A DNA stretch of 64,000 nt from Clostridium sp. D43t1_170807_H7 (GTDB lineage Bacteria > Bacillota > Clostridia > Clostridiales > Clostridiaceae). The DNA lies in NCBI RefSeq assembly GCF_015555905.1, contig NZ_JADNLK010000006.1:62001-126000 (forward strand), given 5' to 3'. The notes beneath the pieces are model-generated. The model searched no databases, was not told the origin of the DNA, and saw nothing but the letters and a program-made list of their open reading frames with translations. The translations under genes were made by a program, and so were the position numbers. Each line of letters opens with the position of its first letter. The stretch's first letter is position 1. Below, piece by piece: positions 51,262-60,516 of the stretch.

Positions 51262-52227
51262 GTGGGGAATAATAAGTGGAAAAGAAAATTGATAAACTTT
51301 ACAAAATCAACATTATTCATTATTATATTAAGCTTATTAGGATTTTTATTTGGAATTACAATAGGAAAAAGTAATAATTTCTTATCAGAAAGTATATTAG
51401 TTATTATATCTATAATAATAGTAATAGGGTTATTAATTTATATTTATATAAAAGTCAATATATTTAACTCTTTAATATCATCTGCTACAAAGAAAAAGTT
51501 TAAAAAATATCTTTATTTTACAATGGTATTATTATCTTTTGTAATGTATTATTTATATAATAAAGAAACTTTTTTAAAAACATATAAGCTAAATAATTTT
51601 GGAATAAATCAAGGTCAGTATATATTTATTGTAAATTTTATTGGATTTTTTGCAATAGCATTTATTCTTTATAATTTAATTTTAAAAGAATATTCACTTA
51701 AAAAATTGAGTAAAAATGAAATAGAGTTATCTGAAGAATTGGATATAGCTGATAAACAAAGTAGCTTAATAAACAAATATGAAGAGATAATAAAAAAATA
51801 TTCTCAAATAATTTGTAAGATTGATAGGACAATGAATTATTTAGATACTGAAGGTCTTATTAGGGATGATTATGAAATAAATGAATATATTATAATCATA
51901 GAAGAATTTATTAAAGAGTTTACCTTAGCCATTAATGATATTAGTATAATAGTAAAATCAAGTGATTCTTTTGAAAGTTTTGCAAAAGATGAACTAGGAT
52001 GTAATTCTTTTAATATTAAAAAGATAAAAGCTAATATTGAAGAGAATAGAGTTTATGTACATAATAATAGGATATATATTATGTATGGATCTAGTATAAT
52101 AAATGATAGTATGGTATTGATTATTGATATGGACAATGCTTATCCAGGAGAATTAGGATTATTAGTTTATAGTTATTTGTTTTCAGTAGAAACAAGTTAT
52201 TCAAAATATTTAATTGATGTAATGTGA
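51262..52227 (+). CDS. hypothetical membrane protein
   Basis: A 321-residue protein starting at GTG after GAGAGGT. Four membrane segments are visible: about residues 14-30, 41-62, 85-100 and 117-140. A soluble C-terminal domain of about 180 residues is acidic and contains a mixed alpha-beta region (VYVHNNRIYIMYGSSIIND, then LIIDMDNAYPGELGLLVYSY). No family was recognised. Two tiny paralogous genes follow, the first 13 bp downstream; all three may form an operon, which hints at a membrane sensor with small partners. Confidence 0.7.
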   Translation: MGNNKWKRKLINFTKSTLFIIILSLLGFLFGITIGKSNNFLSESILVIISIIIVIGLLIYIYIKVNIFNSLISSATKKKFKKYLYFTMVLLSFVMYYLYNKETFLKTYKLNNFGINQGQYIFIVNFIGFFAIAFILYNLILKEYSLKKLSKNEIELSEELDIADKQSSLINKYEEIIKKYSQIICKIDRTMNYLDTEGLIRDDYEINEYIIIIEEFIKEFTLAINDISIIVKSSDSFESFAKDELGCNSFNIKKIKANIEENRVYVHNNRIYIMYGSSIINDSMVLIIDMDNAYPGELGLLVYSYLFSVETSYSKYLIDVM

Positions 52228-52240
52228 GGTGTATTTTATT

Positions 52241-52408
52241 ATGGAAACTAATTTAGAAAAATTAAAAGTTATAGCAGATAAAAAATCAGAAGGTAAAAGT
52301 CAAAGAAATAGACCCATTGTAATAGATATATCAACACCAACTAAATCAGGAGTTGATATTAAGGATAAGGTAGAAAAACTATATAAAAGTCTTTTAGTAA
52401 AGGCTTAA
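52241..52408 (+). CDS. small unknown protein, tandem paralogue 1
   Basis: A 55-residue basic protein with a coil-forming N-terminus and a central RPIVIDISTPTKSGVDIKDK segment. GAGGTG overlaps the end of the membrane protein gene upstream. The segment P-I-V-I-D-I-x-x-P-x-K-S-G-x-D-I aligns with the following small gene. Confidence 0.6.
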   Translation: METNLEKLKVIADKKSEGKSQRNRPIVIDISTPTKSGVDIKDKVEKLYKSLLVKA

Positions 52409-52480
52409 TGTTATTTGTAATATTTTTTAGCTATATTGAGTATTGTATATTATGAAATAATAGGGAAAAGGTATGCAAGA

Positions 52481-52654
52481 ATGTTGACTTCAAGTTTAGA
52501 GCAATTAAAGGAACTGAATAAAAATAAGGATGAGTGTAAGAAGTGTACTAAGAGTTATATTATTATTAATCCAGTAATTCCTATAAAATCAGGAAACGAT
52601 ATTACTAAAAAAGTTAAAAGTATATATAATAACTTTTGTTGTAAATTAAATTAA
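52481..52654 (+). CDS. small unknown protein, tandem paralogue 2
   Basis: A 57-residue protein. The ATG at 52481 is used; the longer frame begins at TTG and has no better ribosome site. The segment SYIIINPVIPIKSGNDITKK aligns with paralogue 1, and both begin with LE-x-LK. It has an extra CKKC pair and a terminal FCCK absent from its sister. Confidence 0.55.
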   Translation: MLTSSLEQLKELNKNKDECKKCTKSYIIINPVIPIKSGNDITKKVKSIYNNFCCKLN

Positions 52655-52702
52655 AAAATTAGGCTATGTTAGTTTGATTTGTGAGAATATGAGTACAAAA
52701 AT

Positions 52703-52743
52703 AACCATACCAAGTGTTTTTAATAACTGGGTATGGTTTTTTG
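52703..52743 (+). terminator. intrinsic terminator
   Basis: AACCATACC pairs with GGTATGGTT followed by a T6 tract. The flanking A residues make it usable from the opposite strand too, where it would close the catalase remnant. Confidence 0.85.
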
Positions 52744-52766
52744 TAGTATTTTTTTAATAAGTATTT

Positions 52767-53312
52767 TTATTTATTAGGATTATCAAATGAAGGTGGAGTT
52801 GGATTTGGAGCTTCGTGAGAAGGACCAGGAGTTGATAAATCAAAGTATAACTTAGAATCTTCAGTTACCCCAAAATCTTTATTTGATCCAGTATTTTGAA
52901 CTTTATTTAAAGCCTCTCTAAATAATGCATTATGAGCCTCTTCTCTATTAAGTAAAAAGTCTATTGTTGCTCTAACTTCCTTATCTTCAATTTGTCTATA
53001 AAGATATTCATAAACAACTTTAGCTCTTTGCTCAGAAGCTATATTAGATAATAAATCTGCAACTAAGTCACCAGTAACTGTTACATAATCAGCATTCCAA
53101 GGATGACCTGAAGAATTAATAAGTACTGGAGATAATCCGCACTGAACATGAGTTTGAATTTCACCATTATCAACTTCAGTATTATCAACATCATGGCCAT
53201 TTAATAAATTTATAGTTTGAGCTACCATTTCCATATGGCTTAATTCTTCTGCTGCAATATCTAAAAATAAGTCTTTATATTCTAAGAGATATTTATATTT
53301 TATTGTTGTCAT
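52767..53312 (-). pseudogene. manganese catalase, N-terminally truncated remnant
   Basis: The 181-residue reading frame matches the manganese catalase (non-heme, CotJC-like) family: DIAAEELSHMEMVAQTIN with one Glu/His ligand pair, then TVTGDLVADLLSNIASEQRAK, and NREEAHNALF with the second Glu/His pair. The first helix with the first bridging glutamate (usually about 45-60 residues upstream) is absent. No ribosome site precedes the first ATG on this strand and no coding continuation is seen beyond it. The Pro/Ser-rich C-terminal tail is normal. It probably cannot form a full dimanganese site and is read as a pseudogene. Confidence 0.8.
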
Positions 53313-53425
53313 ATTATAAAATGTAAATTCAATAAGAGATTTTTAAAGTAAGTAATGGTACAATATTTTAGTAATTAATAAATTACAATTTAGTTTTTAT
53401 AAATAATTATAAAAAGGAGTAATAT

Positions 53426-54258
53426 ATGGAGAGTAAAAGGAAAAATACTTTAGGAACAGAAGCGGTAAACATATTATTAAGAAAGTTTGCTATTCCAAGT
53501 ATAATAGCTATGCTTGTTAGTGCATTATATAATATTGTTGACCAATTTTTTATCGGAAGAAGTGTTGGAGAGCTTGGAAATGCAGCAACTAATATAACAT
53601 TTCCTCTTACAACATCATGTATAGCAATAGCATTATTATTAGGAATTGGAGCATCTGCAGCTTTCAATCTTACATTAGGAAAAGGTGATAAGGAAAAAGC
53701 TTTAAATTACATAGGTAATTCTGCAGTACAAAGGTAAATCAAATTTATATGTCAATAGTAATTGGTTTATCTCAAGGATTACAACCTATAGTAAGCTTTA
53801 ATTATGGAGCTAGGAAGTATGAGAGAGTAAAGAAAGCATATAGAACAGCTATTACTTATGGAGTAATTGTATCTGCAATAGCACTTATTGCATTTCAAGT
53901 ATTCCCAAGACAAATAGTATCAATCTTTGGTTCTGGTTCAGAAGCTTATTATGATTTTGCAGTTAAATACTTTAGAATATTTTTATTATTTACATTCTTA
54001 AATTGTTTCCAACCTATATCATCTAATTTCTTTACTGCTATAGGGAAACCTAAGAAAGGTATATTCCTTTCATTAACGAGACAGATATTATTCTTATTAC
54101 CTTTAATAGTTATATTACCTATATTTATGGGCATTGATGGAATAATGTATTCAGGGCCTATTGCTGATTTTATAGCAGGTGTTGTATCTATGGTAATGAT
54201 ATATATTGAATTTAAAAATATAGGTAGTAATATGGGATTTGAAAGGAAAATAGTATAA
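53426..54258 (+). pseudogene. MATE family efflux transporter with internal deletion
   Basis: Two fragments of one MATE pump. The first (residues 1-103; ALYNIVDQFFIGRSVGELG is typical helix 1-2 sequence) ends at a stop near 53737. The second resumes in another frame with VNQIYMS and continues from 53749 (IVIGLSQGLQPIVSFNYGAR, a hallmark of helix 7-8) to the end. About 180 residues of a normal 450-residue pump, i.e. helices 3-6, are missing. AAAAGGAG precedes the start, so only the internal deletion disables it. It lies beside another decayed gene, suggesting local erosion. Confidence 0.88.
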
Positions 54259-54283
54259 TTAAGAATCTTCATAGAAAAATTTA

Positions 54284-54325
54284 AAAGTAGTATCTATGAC
54301 CTAAGTGGTAGATACTACTTTAAAT
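54284..54325. terminator. convergent terminator
   Basis: A 13-bp stem (AAAGTAGTATCTA and its complement) with a 12-nt loop between the MATE remnant and the convergent membrane gene. Confidence 0.85.
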
Positions 54326-54348
54326 TAGAGAGTTGGAACGCTTTTTAT

Positions 54349-55083
54349 TTAATTTTGAGCGTCTTTTAGTGCATAATTTACTGTAGTTTTAGATTTATTT
54401 AAAGATTTTTTATTTATTGCTTTAGCAATACGCATTGCAGCGTATGTTAAAAACACTAAACTATATATTAAAACGTTTAATATATACTGTGAGTTACCAG
54501 CTTTGGCTAATGGAGTCATTATAAGCATTACATGTACATAAATTAATCCATAAAAAATATAAGCAAGTCTTTGAAGTTTCTTCCAAGATTTGTACTTCAT
54601 TTTCTTTCTTATACTTGGGAAAGATGTAATCATAAGTGGAAGCATAATAACTATTAAAATTACACTTATAATTGCTGCTAAAAGCATATTTATTGACATT
54701 GATTTTGGGTTTGTAAATAATGTTACAAAATGATATCTACCAAAAACAATATTATGGGCAAGTGTAAGAATACTTGCTATAATAGATAACTCTGCCCTAA
54801 TTGGCATTAAAATTTTCATTAATTTACTACCATTTTTTAATGCGCCTGTATACATAACTATTACAAAAATTGAAGTAGCAAAGGCGCTTTTTGTAAATAG
54901 AGGAAGTATATAAGTATTAGCAAAATGTGATAAATTTGAAAGAACCCCGCTATATGAAGCTATAACTAAAGCTATTGATATAAGTGCAGATATTACATAA
55001 CAAAGTTTTGAGTGCTTTTTTATAAAATTACGGCCTATAAAAATAATAAATATTGTTATTATAATAGAAATTAAAAAGTTCAT
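54349..55083 (-). CDS. ferric reductase-like heme membrane protein
   Basis: A 244-residue protein with seven or so membrane segments. Residues from 90 on (PIRAELSIIASILTLAHN, then FGRYHF) and KLQRLAYIFYGLIYVHVML near residue 165 carry the spaced histidines expected of the ferric reductase-like/MsrQ domain (PF01794), which binds b-type hemes and passes electrons across the membrane. The start is well supported by AGGAGGT. No soluble NADPH/FAD domain or MsrP-like partner is adjacent, so its electron donor is unknown. Confidence 0.82.
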   Translation of the reverse strand: MNFLISIIITIFIIFIGRNFIKKHSKLCYVISALISIALVIASYSGVLSNLSHFANTYILPLFTKSAFATSIFVIVMYTGALKNGSKLMKILMPIRAELSIIASILTLAHNIVFGRYHFVTLFTNPKSMSINMLLAAIISVILIVIMLPLMITSFPSIRKKMKYKSWKKLQRLAYIFYGLIYVHVMLIMTPLAKAGNSQYILNVLIYSLVFLTYAAMRIAKAINKKSLNKSKTTVNYALKDAQN

Positions 55084-55216
55084 AATTACCTCCTAAATTT
55101 TTTAAATATCAACTTATAACATAAAAAAGTATATATAAAAGAAAAAATGAAATCAATAATTATTCTCAATTAAACAAATATAGTTAAAAAAATATAAATA
55201 TCGTTAAAGTGGCATT

Positions 55217-55268
55217 AAATGTAAGCTCCCCGGAGGTGGTTACATTTTTTAGAAATTTATAGTATAAT
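55217..55268 (+). promoter_or_regulatory. pepA promoter with -35 inside a dyad
   Basis: TTACAT (55240-55245) and TATAAT (55263-55268) are 17 bp apart, a near-consensus sigma-A promoter, 35 bp before pepA. The -35 box is the right arm of the inverted repeat AAATGTAA ... TTACATTT, whose 15-base centre holds CCCCGGAGG. A regulator binding the dyad would block the -35 region. Confidence 0.65.
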
Positions 55269-55302
55269 AAAGGAAAATTATTAAGTAAAGGAGAAGCAAA
55301 GG

Positions 55303-56751
55303 ATGATAGAAGTAAAAGATTTAACTGTAGGAAGTTTTGAAGGTGCTATTAATCTTATATATGAAGATAAATCTTCAAATAATAAAATAGTTGAAGGTTT
55401 GAAAGCTAAAAAAGTATTTGAAGGAAAAAGCGGACAAATATTTTATAGAACTACTGAAGAACTAAATTATGAAATTTTTGTAGGGCTTGGAAAATTTGAT
55501 GAGTTAGAAAGAACAGATTTAATAAATGCAGTTGCTAAGGGAATAAAGCAAGCTGAAAAATTAAAAATAAATAACTTAAGTATTAATTTTATAAAAGTTA
55601 ATGGATTATGCACAGGTGGAGTTACTAAATCTATAGTACAAGGTGTAAAATTAGCATGCTATAAGTTTGACAAGTATAAAGCCAATAAGGAATCTTACAA
55701 CCCTGATGTAACTATAATAGGTGGACCAAAAGAAAAGTTTGCAAAGATGAGAGAGAAAATAAAAGAGGCAAGTAATGTTGCAGATGGTATTATTTTAGCT
55801 CGTGATCTTGTAAATGAGCCTGCTAACATATTATATCCAGAAACTTTAGCAGAAAGGGCAGTAGAAGCAGGAAAAGAAAGTGGATTCGAAGTAGAAGTTT
55901 TTGATGAAAAGCAAATAGAAGAGTTAGGAATGAAAGCATTCTTAGAAGTTGGAAAAGGATCAGTGCATAAGCCAAGATTAATTGTTATGAGATATATGGG
56001 TAGTGCTAATAGTGATGAAAGAGTGGGACTTGTAGGTAAGGGTCTTACTTTTGATACTGGTGGATATTCTCTTAAGCCATCAACTTCTATGGATACTATG
56101 AAAAGTGATATGGGTGGAGCTGCAGCTGTTATCGGAACAATGAAAGCTCTTGCTAAAAATAAGGTAGAAAAAAATGTAGTTGCAGTAGTAGCAGCTTGTG
56201 AAAATGCTATTTCAGGTGGAAGCTATAAGCCAGGAGATATTATTGGTTCTATGGCAGGTAAAACTATTGAAGTTTTAAATACAGATGCAGAGGGTAGATT
56301 AACTTTAGTTGATGCTATAACTTATATTATTGAAAAGGAAAAAGTAGATAAGGTAGTAGATGTAGCAACTCTTACAGGAGCAGTATTAGTAGCCCTTGGA
56401 TCTGAAATAACAGGAGTATTAAGTAATGATGATGCTTTTTATGAAGAGTTATTAGTTGCAGCAAATAGAACAGGAGAAAAATTCTGGAGATTACCTAATG
56501 ATAAGTGCTTTAAAAAGTTATATAAGGGTGATTTTGCAGATCTTAAAAATACTGGTGGACGTTATGGTGGAACAATTACTGCAGGTATGTTTATTGAGGA
56601 GTTTGTACAAGATAAGCCTTGGTTACATTTAGATATTGCAGGAACTTCTTGGACTGATGGTGGAAATGATACTACACCAAAGGGAGGAACAGGAGCGCCA
56701 GTTGCAACTTTATATGAATTAGTTGTTAAGCATAAGTGTAAACATAAATAA
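55303..56751 (+). CDS. pepA: leucyl aminopeptidase, M17 family
   Basis: A 482-residue cytosolic metallo-aminopeptidase that removes N-terminal residues from peptides using two metal ions. The C-terminal catalytic half begins with VGLVGKGLTFDTGGYSLKPS, contains the lysine of KPS and the signature NTDAEGRL at about residues 326-333, and ends with DIAGTSW and a glycine-rich TPKGGTGAPV. The length is normal. AAAGGAG precedes the ATG. It is a single-gene unit with its own promoter and a strong terminator, and is an ordinary housekeeping gene marking the end of the accessory region. Confidence 0.96.
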   Translation: MIEVKDLTVGSFEGAINLIYEDKSSNNKIVEGLKAKKVFEGKSGQIFYRTTEELNYEIFVGLGKFDELERTDLINAVAKGIKQAEKLKINNLSINFIKVNGLCTGGVTKSIVQGVKLACYKFDKYKANKESYNPDVTIIGGPKEKFAKMREKIKEASNVADGIILARDLVNEPANILYPETLAERAVEAGKESGFEVEVFDEKQIEELGMKAFLEVGKGSVHKPRLIVMRYMGSANSDERVGLVGKGLTFDTGGYSLKPSTSMDTMKSDMGGAAAVIGTMKALAKNKVEKNVVAVVAACENAISGGSYKPGDIIGSMAGKTIEVLNTDAEGRLTLVDAITYIIEKEKVDKVVDVATLTGAVLVALGSEITGVLSNDDAFYEELLVAANRTGEKFWRLPNDKCFKKLYKGDFADLKNTGGRYGGTITAGMFIEEFVQDKPWLHLDIAGTSWTDGGNDTTPKGGTGAPVATLYELVVKHKCKHK

Positions 56752-56760
56752 AAATAAATT

Positions 56761-56796
56761 AAAAAAGAAGTCAAATTAATTTTGGCTTCTTTTTTA
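56761..56796 (+). terminator. intrinsic terminator of pepA
   Basis: AAAAAAGAAGTCAAA pairs with TTTTGGCTTCTTTTTT with one wobble over a short loop; the right arm ends in T6. Confidence 0.92.
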
Positions 56797-57013
56797 ATAA
56801 ATGAAAAGATATCTTTTCATTACTAAAATAAGAGTACATTAATTTCCGGTTAAAAGAAGTACATTTGTATTAATTTACAATTAAGTTTATTAATAATTAT
56901 GAACATATAAGTACATATTTTAACATCCACAAAGCCTTAAATATATAATTACTTAAAAATATAATAAATATATAAAGTTTTTATTATATTTTTTAAAGAA
57001 GAGAGGAATTTTT

Positions 57014-57607
57014 ATGGAAAGTTTCACGTTAAGAGAAGCAACAAAAGGAGACTCGACAATTATTGCAGAACTGGTATATAAAACAGAAGATGATCCTGAG
57101 CACGTCTGGGGTTATGGCAGTAAGGATGAAATAATTCATAGAATAAAATGGCTAATAGAAAGTGAAGATTCTAGGTATTCATATAAGAATGTTGAAGTTG
57201 CAGAACTAGAGGGTAAGATTTGTGGAGCTATAATATTAATAAAAGGAAAAGATTTATCAAAGCTAGATTTAATAACAATTATAAAGTTAATTAAGTATAT
57301 TAAAGGAATAAAAAATAAAATTAGATTTTTAAAAGATGTTATTTTAGAATTAGGGCTTAATGAGTGTGAGAAAAATGAGTTTTATATTGCTAATTTGGCT
57401 ACTTTAGAAGAGTATAGAGGTAAGGGAATTGGAAAAGCTCTTATAAAATTAGCTGAAGAAAGTGCTAAAAAAGCAGGATATAAAAGTTGCTCTTTGTTAG
57501 CAAAAGATGCTGGTGTTAAAAGTTTTTATGAAAAGTTAAACTTTGTATTTGAAGAAGAAGAACCGTATTATTCTCATACTTTATATAGAATGATTAAAGT
57601 TATTTAA
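57014..57607 (+). CDS. GNAT family N-acetyltransferase
   Basis: A 197-residue acetyl-CoA-dependent acyltransferase. The acetyl-CoA-binding motif A is seen as YIANLATLEEYRGKGIGKAL near residue 123, followed by AEESAKKAGYKSCSLLAKDA and the terminal SFYEKLNFVFEEEEPYYSH. The N-terminus (LREATKGDSTIIAELVYKTE) is the usual first strand-helix. The substrate is not indicated. GAGAGGAATTTTT precedes the start. The gene has its own long AT-rich leader and a terminator, so it is monocistronic. Confidence 0.93.
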   Translation: MESFTLREATKGDSTIIAELVYKTEDDPEHVWGYGSKDEIIHRIKWLIESEDSRYSYKNVEVAELEGKICGAIILIKGKDLSKLDLITIIKLIKYIKGIKNKIRFLKDVILELGLNECEKNEFYIANLATLEEYRGKGIGKALIKLAEESAKKAGYKSCSLLAKDAGVKSFYEKLNFVFEEEEPYYSHTLYRMIKVI

Positions 57608-57628
57608 TTTAATAGATAGTACTTTTTG

Positions 57629-57670
57629 AAATAGTGATTATATAGTGAAATAAATAATCGCTATTTTTAT
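57629..57670 (+). terminator. intrinsic terminator
   Basis: AAATAGTGATTAT pairs with ATAATCGCTATTT (one wobble), followed by TTT and AT. Confidence 0.8.
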
Positions 57671-57751
57671 ATTACAAATATAAATAAAAATGTAATATAA
57701 TTGTAATTATTTATATATAAAGACAGAATTTTAGTATCAGAGGATGTAGAA

Positions 57752-59590
57752 ATGAGAGTGTGTAAAGAAATTTTGGATAAAATGCCTATAGCTATGTTAT
57801 ATGTAAAATGTAGTTTTGGGAAAAATGAAGATTTAAATATGGAAATTGAATATGTTAATGATAAAATGCTTCTATTATTGGGTATGGATTACAAAGAAGT
57901 GATATATAAAGATTTTTTTGATGTTTTATCAGAGTATAAGGAAGATAAAGATTTTATTAAAATATTAAAGAATCCTAGTGGTAAGAATTCAAATTATACT
58001 AAGTACATTAAACAATTAAAGGATTTTATTAATATAATTATACAAAAAGAAGATGATAATCATTTTTCATTATACTTTGAAAATTGTATTGATAAACGTT
58101 TCTTAGAAGATATTCAGAGAAAAGATCAAATTTTCTTTATTAAGGATATAAAAAATAGATATGTTTATGCCAGTGAAAATTTTAAAGTGCTGTCTGGATG
58201 TGATAATGAAGATATTTATGGATTAGACGATATTAAAATATTTGGACAAGATAAAGGGAGAAAATATGCAAAATGTTGTGAAACATTTATAGAATCAAAA
58301 AAATTTTATCGCAGAGAAATTTGTAAATTAAAAGATAAGCTTTATTCACTTCATAGATATGCATTATATAATAATAATGAAGTAATTGGAGTTATAGGAA
58401 TTCTTGAAGATATAATTGGGAAAATGGAAAAAATAAATGATGGCAATACGTTATCTTATATAACTAATAATATATCTGAGTATATAATTCTCAAGGATAG
58501 TCATGGAGTTTATTTAGATTGCAACAATAGTTTTTTAAAAGATTTAAGTCTTAATAGAGAAGAAGTTATAGGTAAAAAAATTAGGGATATTCCTAAATTA
58601 AATAATGTGGTTAAAAATACTACTAGCACAGATTTAGAGGTTGTTAATACAGGGCGTAAAAAAATATACAATGAGAAAGTTTTAATTAATGGAAAACATG
58701 TAGAGTTTGAAATAATTAAAGAACCGTTTATGGATAGTTATGGTAATTTAGTTGGCATTATTGATACAGTAAGAGATATTTCTCATAGGAGTGAAATTGA
58801 AAGATTAAGGCTAGAGTTTTTTGCAAATTTATCACATGAGTTAAGAACTCCTTTAAATCTAATTTTTGGTTCATTACAAACTATAGACTTACTAGAGAAA
58901 GATTTATTAAATAATAATAGTAGATTAAAAAAGTATATTGAAATAATAAGTCAAAATTCCAAACGTCTATTAAAATTAGTTAATAATCTAATAGACTCAA
59001 CTAAATTTGATTGTGGATATTATGAATATGAGCCTAAAAATTATGATATAGTACATTTTATAGAAAATATAGCTATGTCTGTTGCTGAATTTGCTAAACA
59101 AAATGATATCACTTTAACTTTCGATACAAATGTTGAAGAAAAAGTTATGGCCTTTGACTTGGAGAAGTTAGAGAGAACAATGCTTAACTTACTTTCTAAT
59201 AGTATTAAGTATAATAATTCACCAGGAAAGATAGATGTTATATTAAAAGATTGTAATGAAACGTTTAATATAACTGTAAAGGATAGTGGAATTGGAATTC
59301 CAAATGATAAGTTGAAAGTTATTTTTGAAAGATTTAAGCAGGTAGAAAATAGGCTTAGAAAAAGAAGTGAGGGAAGTGGCATAGGTTTATCTCTTGTAAA
59401 AGATCTAATTAAAATACAAGGTGGTATAATAGAAGTTAAAAGTGAAGTTGGTGTTGGAAGTGAATTTACAATAAAGTTACCAGTTAAAGTTGTAAGTGAT
59501 AATGGAGAGAGTAAAGAATCAAATTATAGAGATTTATCTGATAGTATGGTAACAAGAATGAATATAGAGTTTTCAGATATTTATATTTAA
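57752..59590 (+). CDS. PAS-domain sensor histidine kinase, orphan
   Basis: A 612-residue cytosolic kinase without membrane segments. Three PAS-like domains occupy about residues 5-75, 125-220 (FFIKDIKNRYVYASENF) and 230-350 (ITNNISEYIILKDSHGVYLD). HisKA has FFANLSHELRTPL with the phospho-accepting His362; the ATP-binding part has an N box (LLSNSIKYN), DSGIGIPNDKL and GSGIGLSL. The last 30 residues extend past the usual domain. No response regulator gene is adjacent, so its partner is elsewhere; similar orphan kinases in clostridia phosphorylate Spo0A, but I cannot show this here. Confidence 0.92.
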   Translation: MRVCKEILDKMPIAMLYVKCSFGKNEDLNMEIEYVNDKMLLLLGMDYKEVIYKDFFDVLSEYKEDKDFIKILKNPSGKNSNYTKYIKQLKDFINIIIQKEDDNHFSLYFENCIDKRFLEDIQRKDQIFFIKDIKNRYVYASENFKVLSGCDNEDIYGLDDIKIFGQDKGRKYAKCCETFIESKKFYRREICKLKDKLYSLHRYALYNNNEVIGVIGILEDIIGKMEKINDGNTLSYITNNISEYIILKDSHGVYLDCNNSFLKDLSLNREEVIGKKIRDIPKLNNVVKNTTSTDLEVVNTGRKKIYNEKVLINGKHVEFEIIKEPFMDSYGNLVGIIDTVRDISHRSEIERLRLEFFANLSHELRTPLNLIFGSLQTIDLLEKDLLNNNSRLKKYIEIISQNSKRLLKLVNNLIDSTKFDCGYYEYEPKNYDIVHFIENIAMSVAEFAKQNDITLTFDTNVEEKVMAFDLEKLERTMLNLLSNSIKYNNSPGKIDVILKDCNETFNITVKDSGIGIPNDKLKVIFERFKQVENRLRKRSEGSGIGLSLVKDLIKIQGGIIEVKSEVGVGSEFTIKLPVKVVSDNGESKESNYRDLSDSMVTRMNIEFSDIYI

Positions 59591-59642
59591 ATATAAAATT
59601 TATTATTGAACAGTATAGAAGAATGGAATATGGTAGTTAGAT

Positions 59643-60290
59643 ATGAGTAAGCAATATTCAGAGTCATTAAGAATTGGAATTTTATTAGCATTAGCAGGTG
59701 GTTTTTTAGATGCATATACTTATTTATGCAGGGGAAAGGTATTTGCCAATGCTCAAACAGGAAATATGGTTATGCTAGGCATTAGTTTTTTAGAAGGTAA
59801 TACTACTAATGTAATAAAATATATAATACCTATTATTGCTTTTGCAATTGGTGTTTTATTAGCTGAAATTATAAGGCATAGCTTATTAGAACATGAAAAA
59901 ATTCATTGGAGACAAGCAGTATTAGCAATAGAGATAGTTTTGCTTATATTTGTAGCATTTATACCATATGATTATATTGCAAATACTTTAATTTCGTTAA
60001 TTTGTGCAATGCAGGTAGAAAGTTTTAGAAAATTTCATGGGAATGCTTATGCCACTACAATGTGTACAGGTAATTTAAGAAGTGGAACAGAAAAATTAGT
60101 TATTTTTATAAAAAATAAAGATAGAAAGCATTTGAAAATAGCCCTTCAATATTATTTTATAATATTTATTTTTTGCTTTGGAGCTTTTATAGGCGGGATT
60201 TTTTCAAGAAATATAGGAAGAAAGGCTATATTAATTTCATGTATTCCACTAGTATTATCATTAGTTATAATGAGCTATAAAAGGGAATAA
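59643..60290 (+). CDS. YoaK family (DUF1275) membrane protein
   Basis: A 215-residue protein with six or so membrane segments. The N-terminal GGFLDAYTYLCRGKVFANAQTGN and VESFRKFHGNAYATTMCTGN are the two hallmark repeats of the DUF1275/YoaK family. Function is unknown; members are thought to be transporter-like. It starts 52 bp after the kinase gene, with no terminator between, so it may be read through from it. A terminator follows. Confidence 0.92.
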   Translation: MSKQYSESLRIGILLALAGGFLDAYTYLCRGKVFANAQTGNMVMLGISFLEGNTTNVIKYIIPIIAFAIGVLLAEIIRHSLLEHEKIHWRQAVLAIEIVLLIFVAFIPYDYIANTLISLICAMQVESFRKFHGNAYATTMCTGNLRSGTEKLVIFIKNKDRKHLKIALQYYFIIFIFCFGAFIGGIFSRNIGRKAILISCIPLVLSLVIMSYKRE

Positions 60291-60375
60291 ATTATTTAAA
60301 TTGTAATTAATTATTAACTTGAAAGTAGTAACAATTTGTAACCTTTAAGAATATTAATATATAAATAAATATTAT

Positions 60376-60420
60376 AAAGTAGTACTTAAGCTAAGTGTAG
60401 CTAGAGTACTACTTTTGTAC
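60376..60420 (+). terminator. intrinsic terminator
   Basis: AAAGTAGTACT pairs with AGTACTACTTT over about 18 nt, followed by TT and T-rich sequence. Confidence 0.82.
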
Positions 60421-60516
60421 TTTTAAAACACAAAACTTACATAAAGTGCGACTAAATTTTATTTTATTTGGAAATACTGATAAAAGCAGAAAGGGTAGAG
60501 AATGGAGGTCGTGGTA

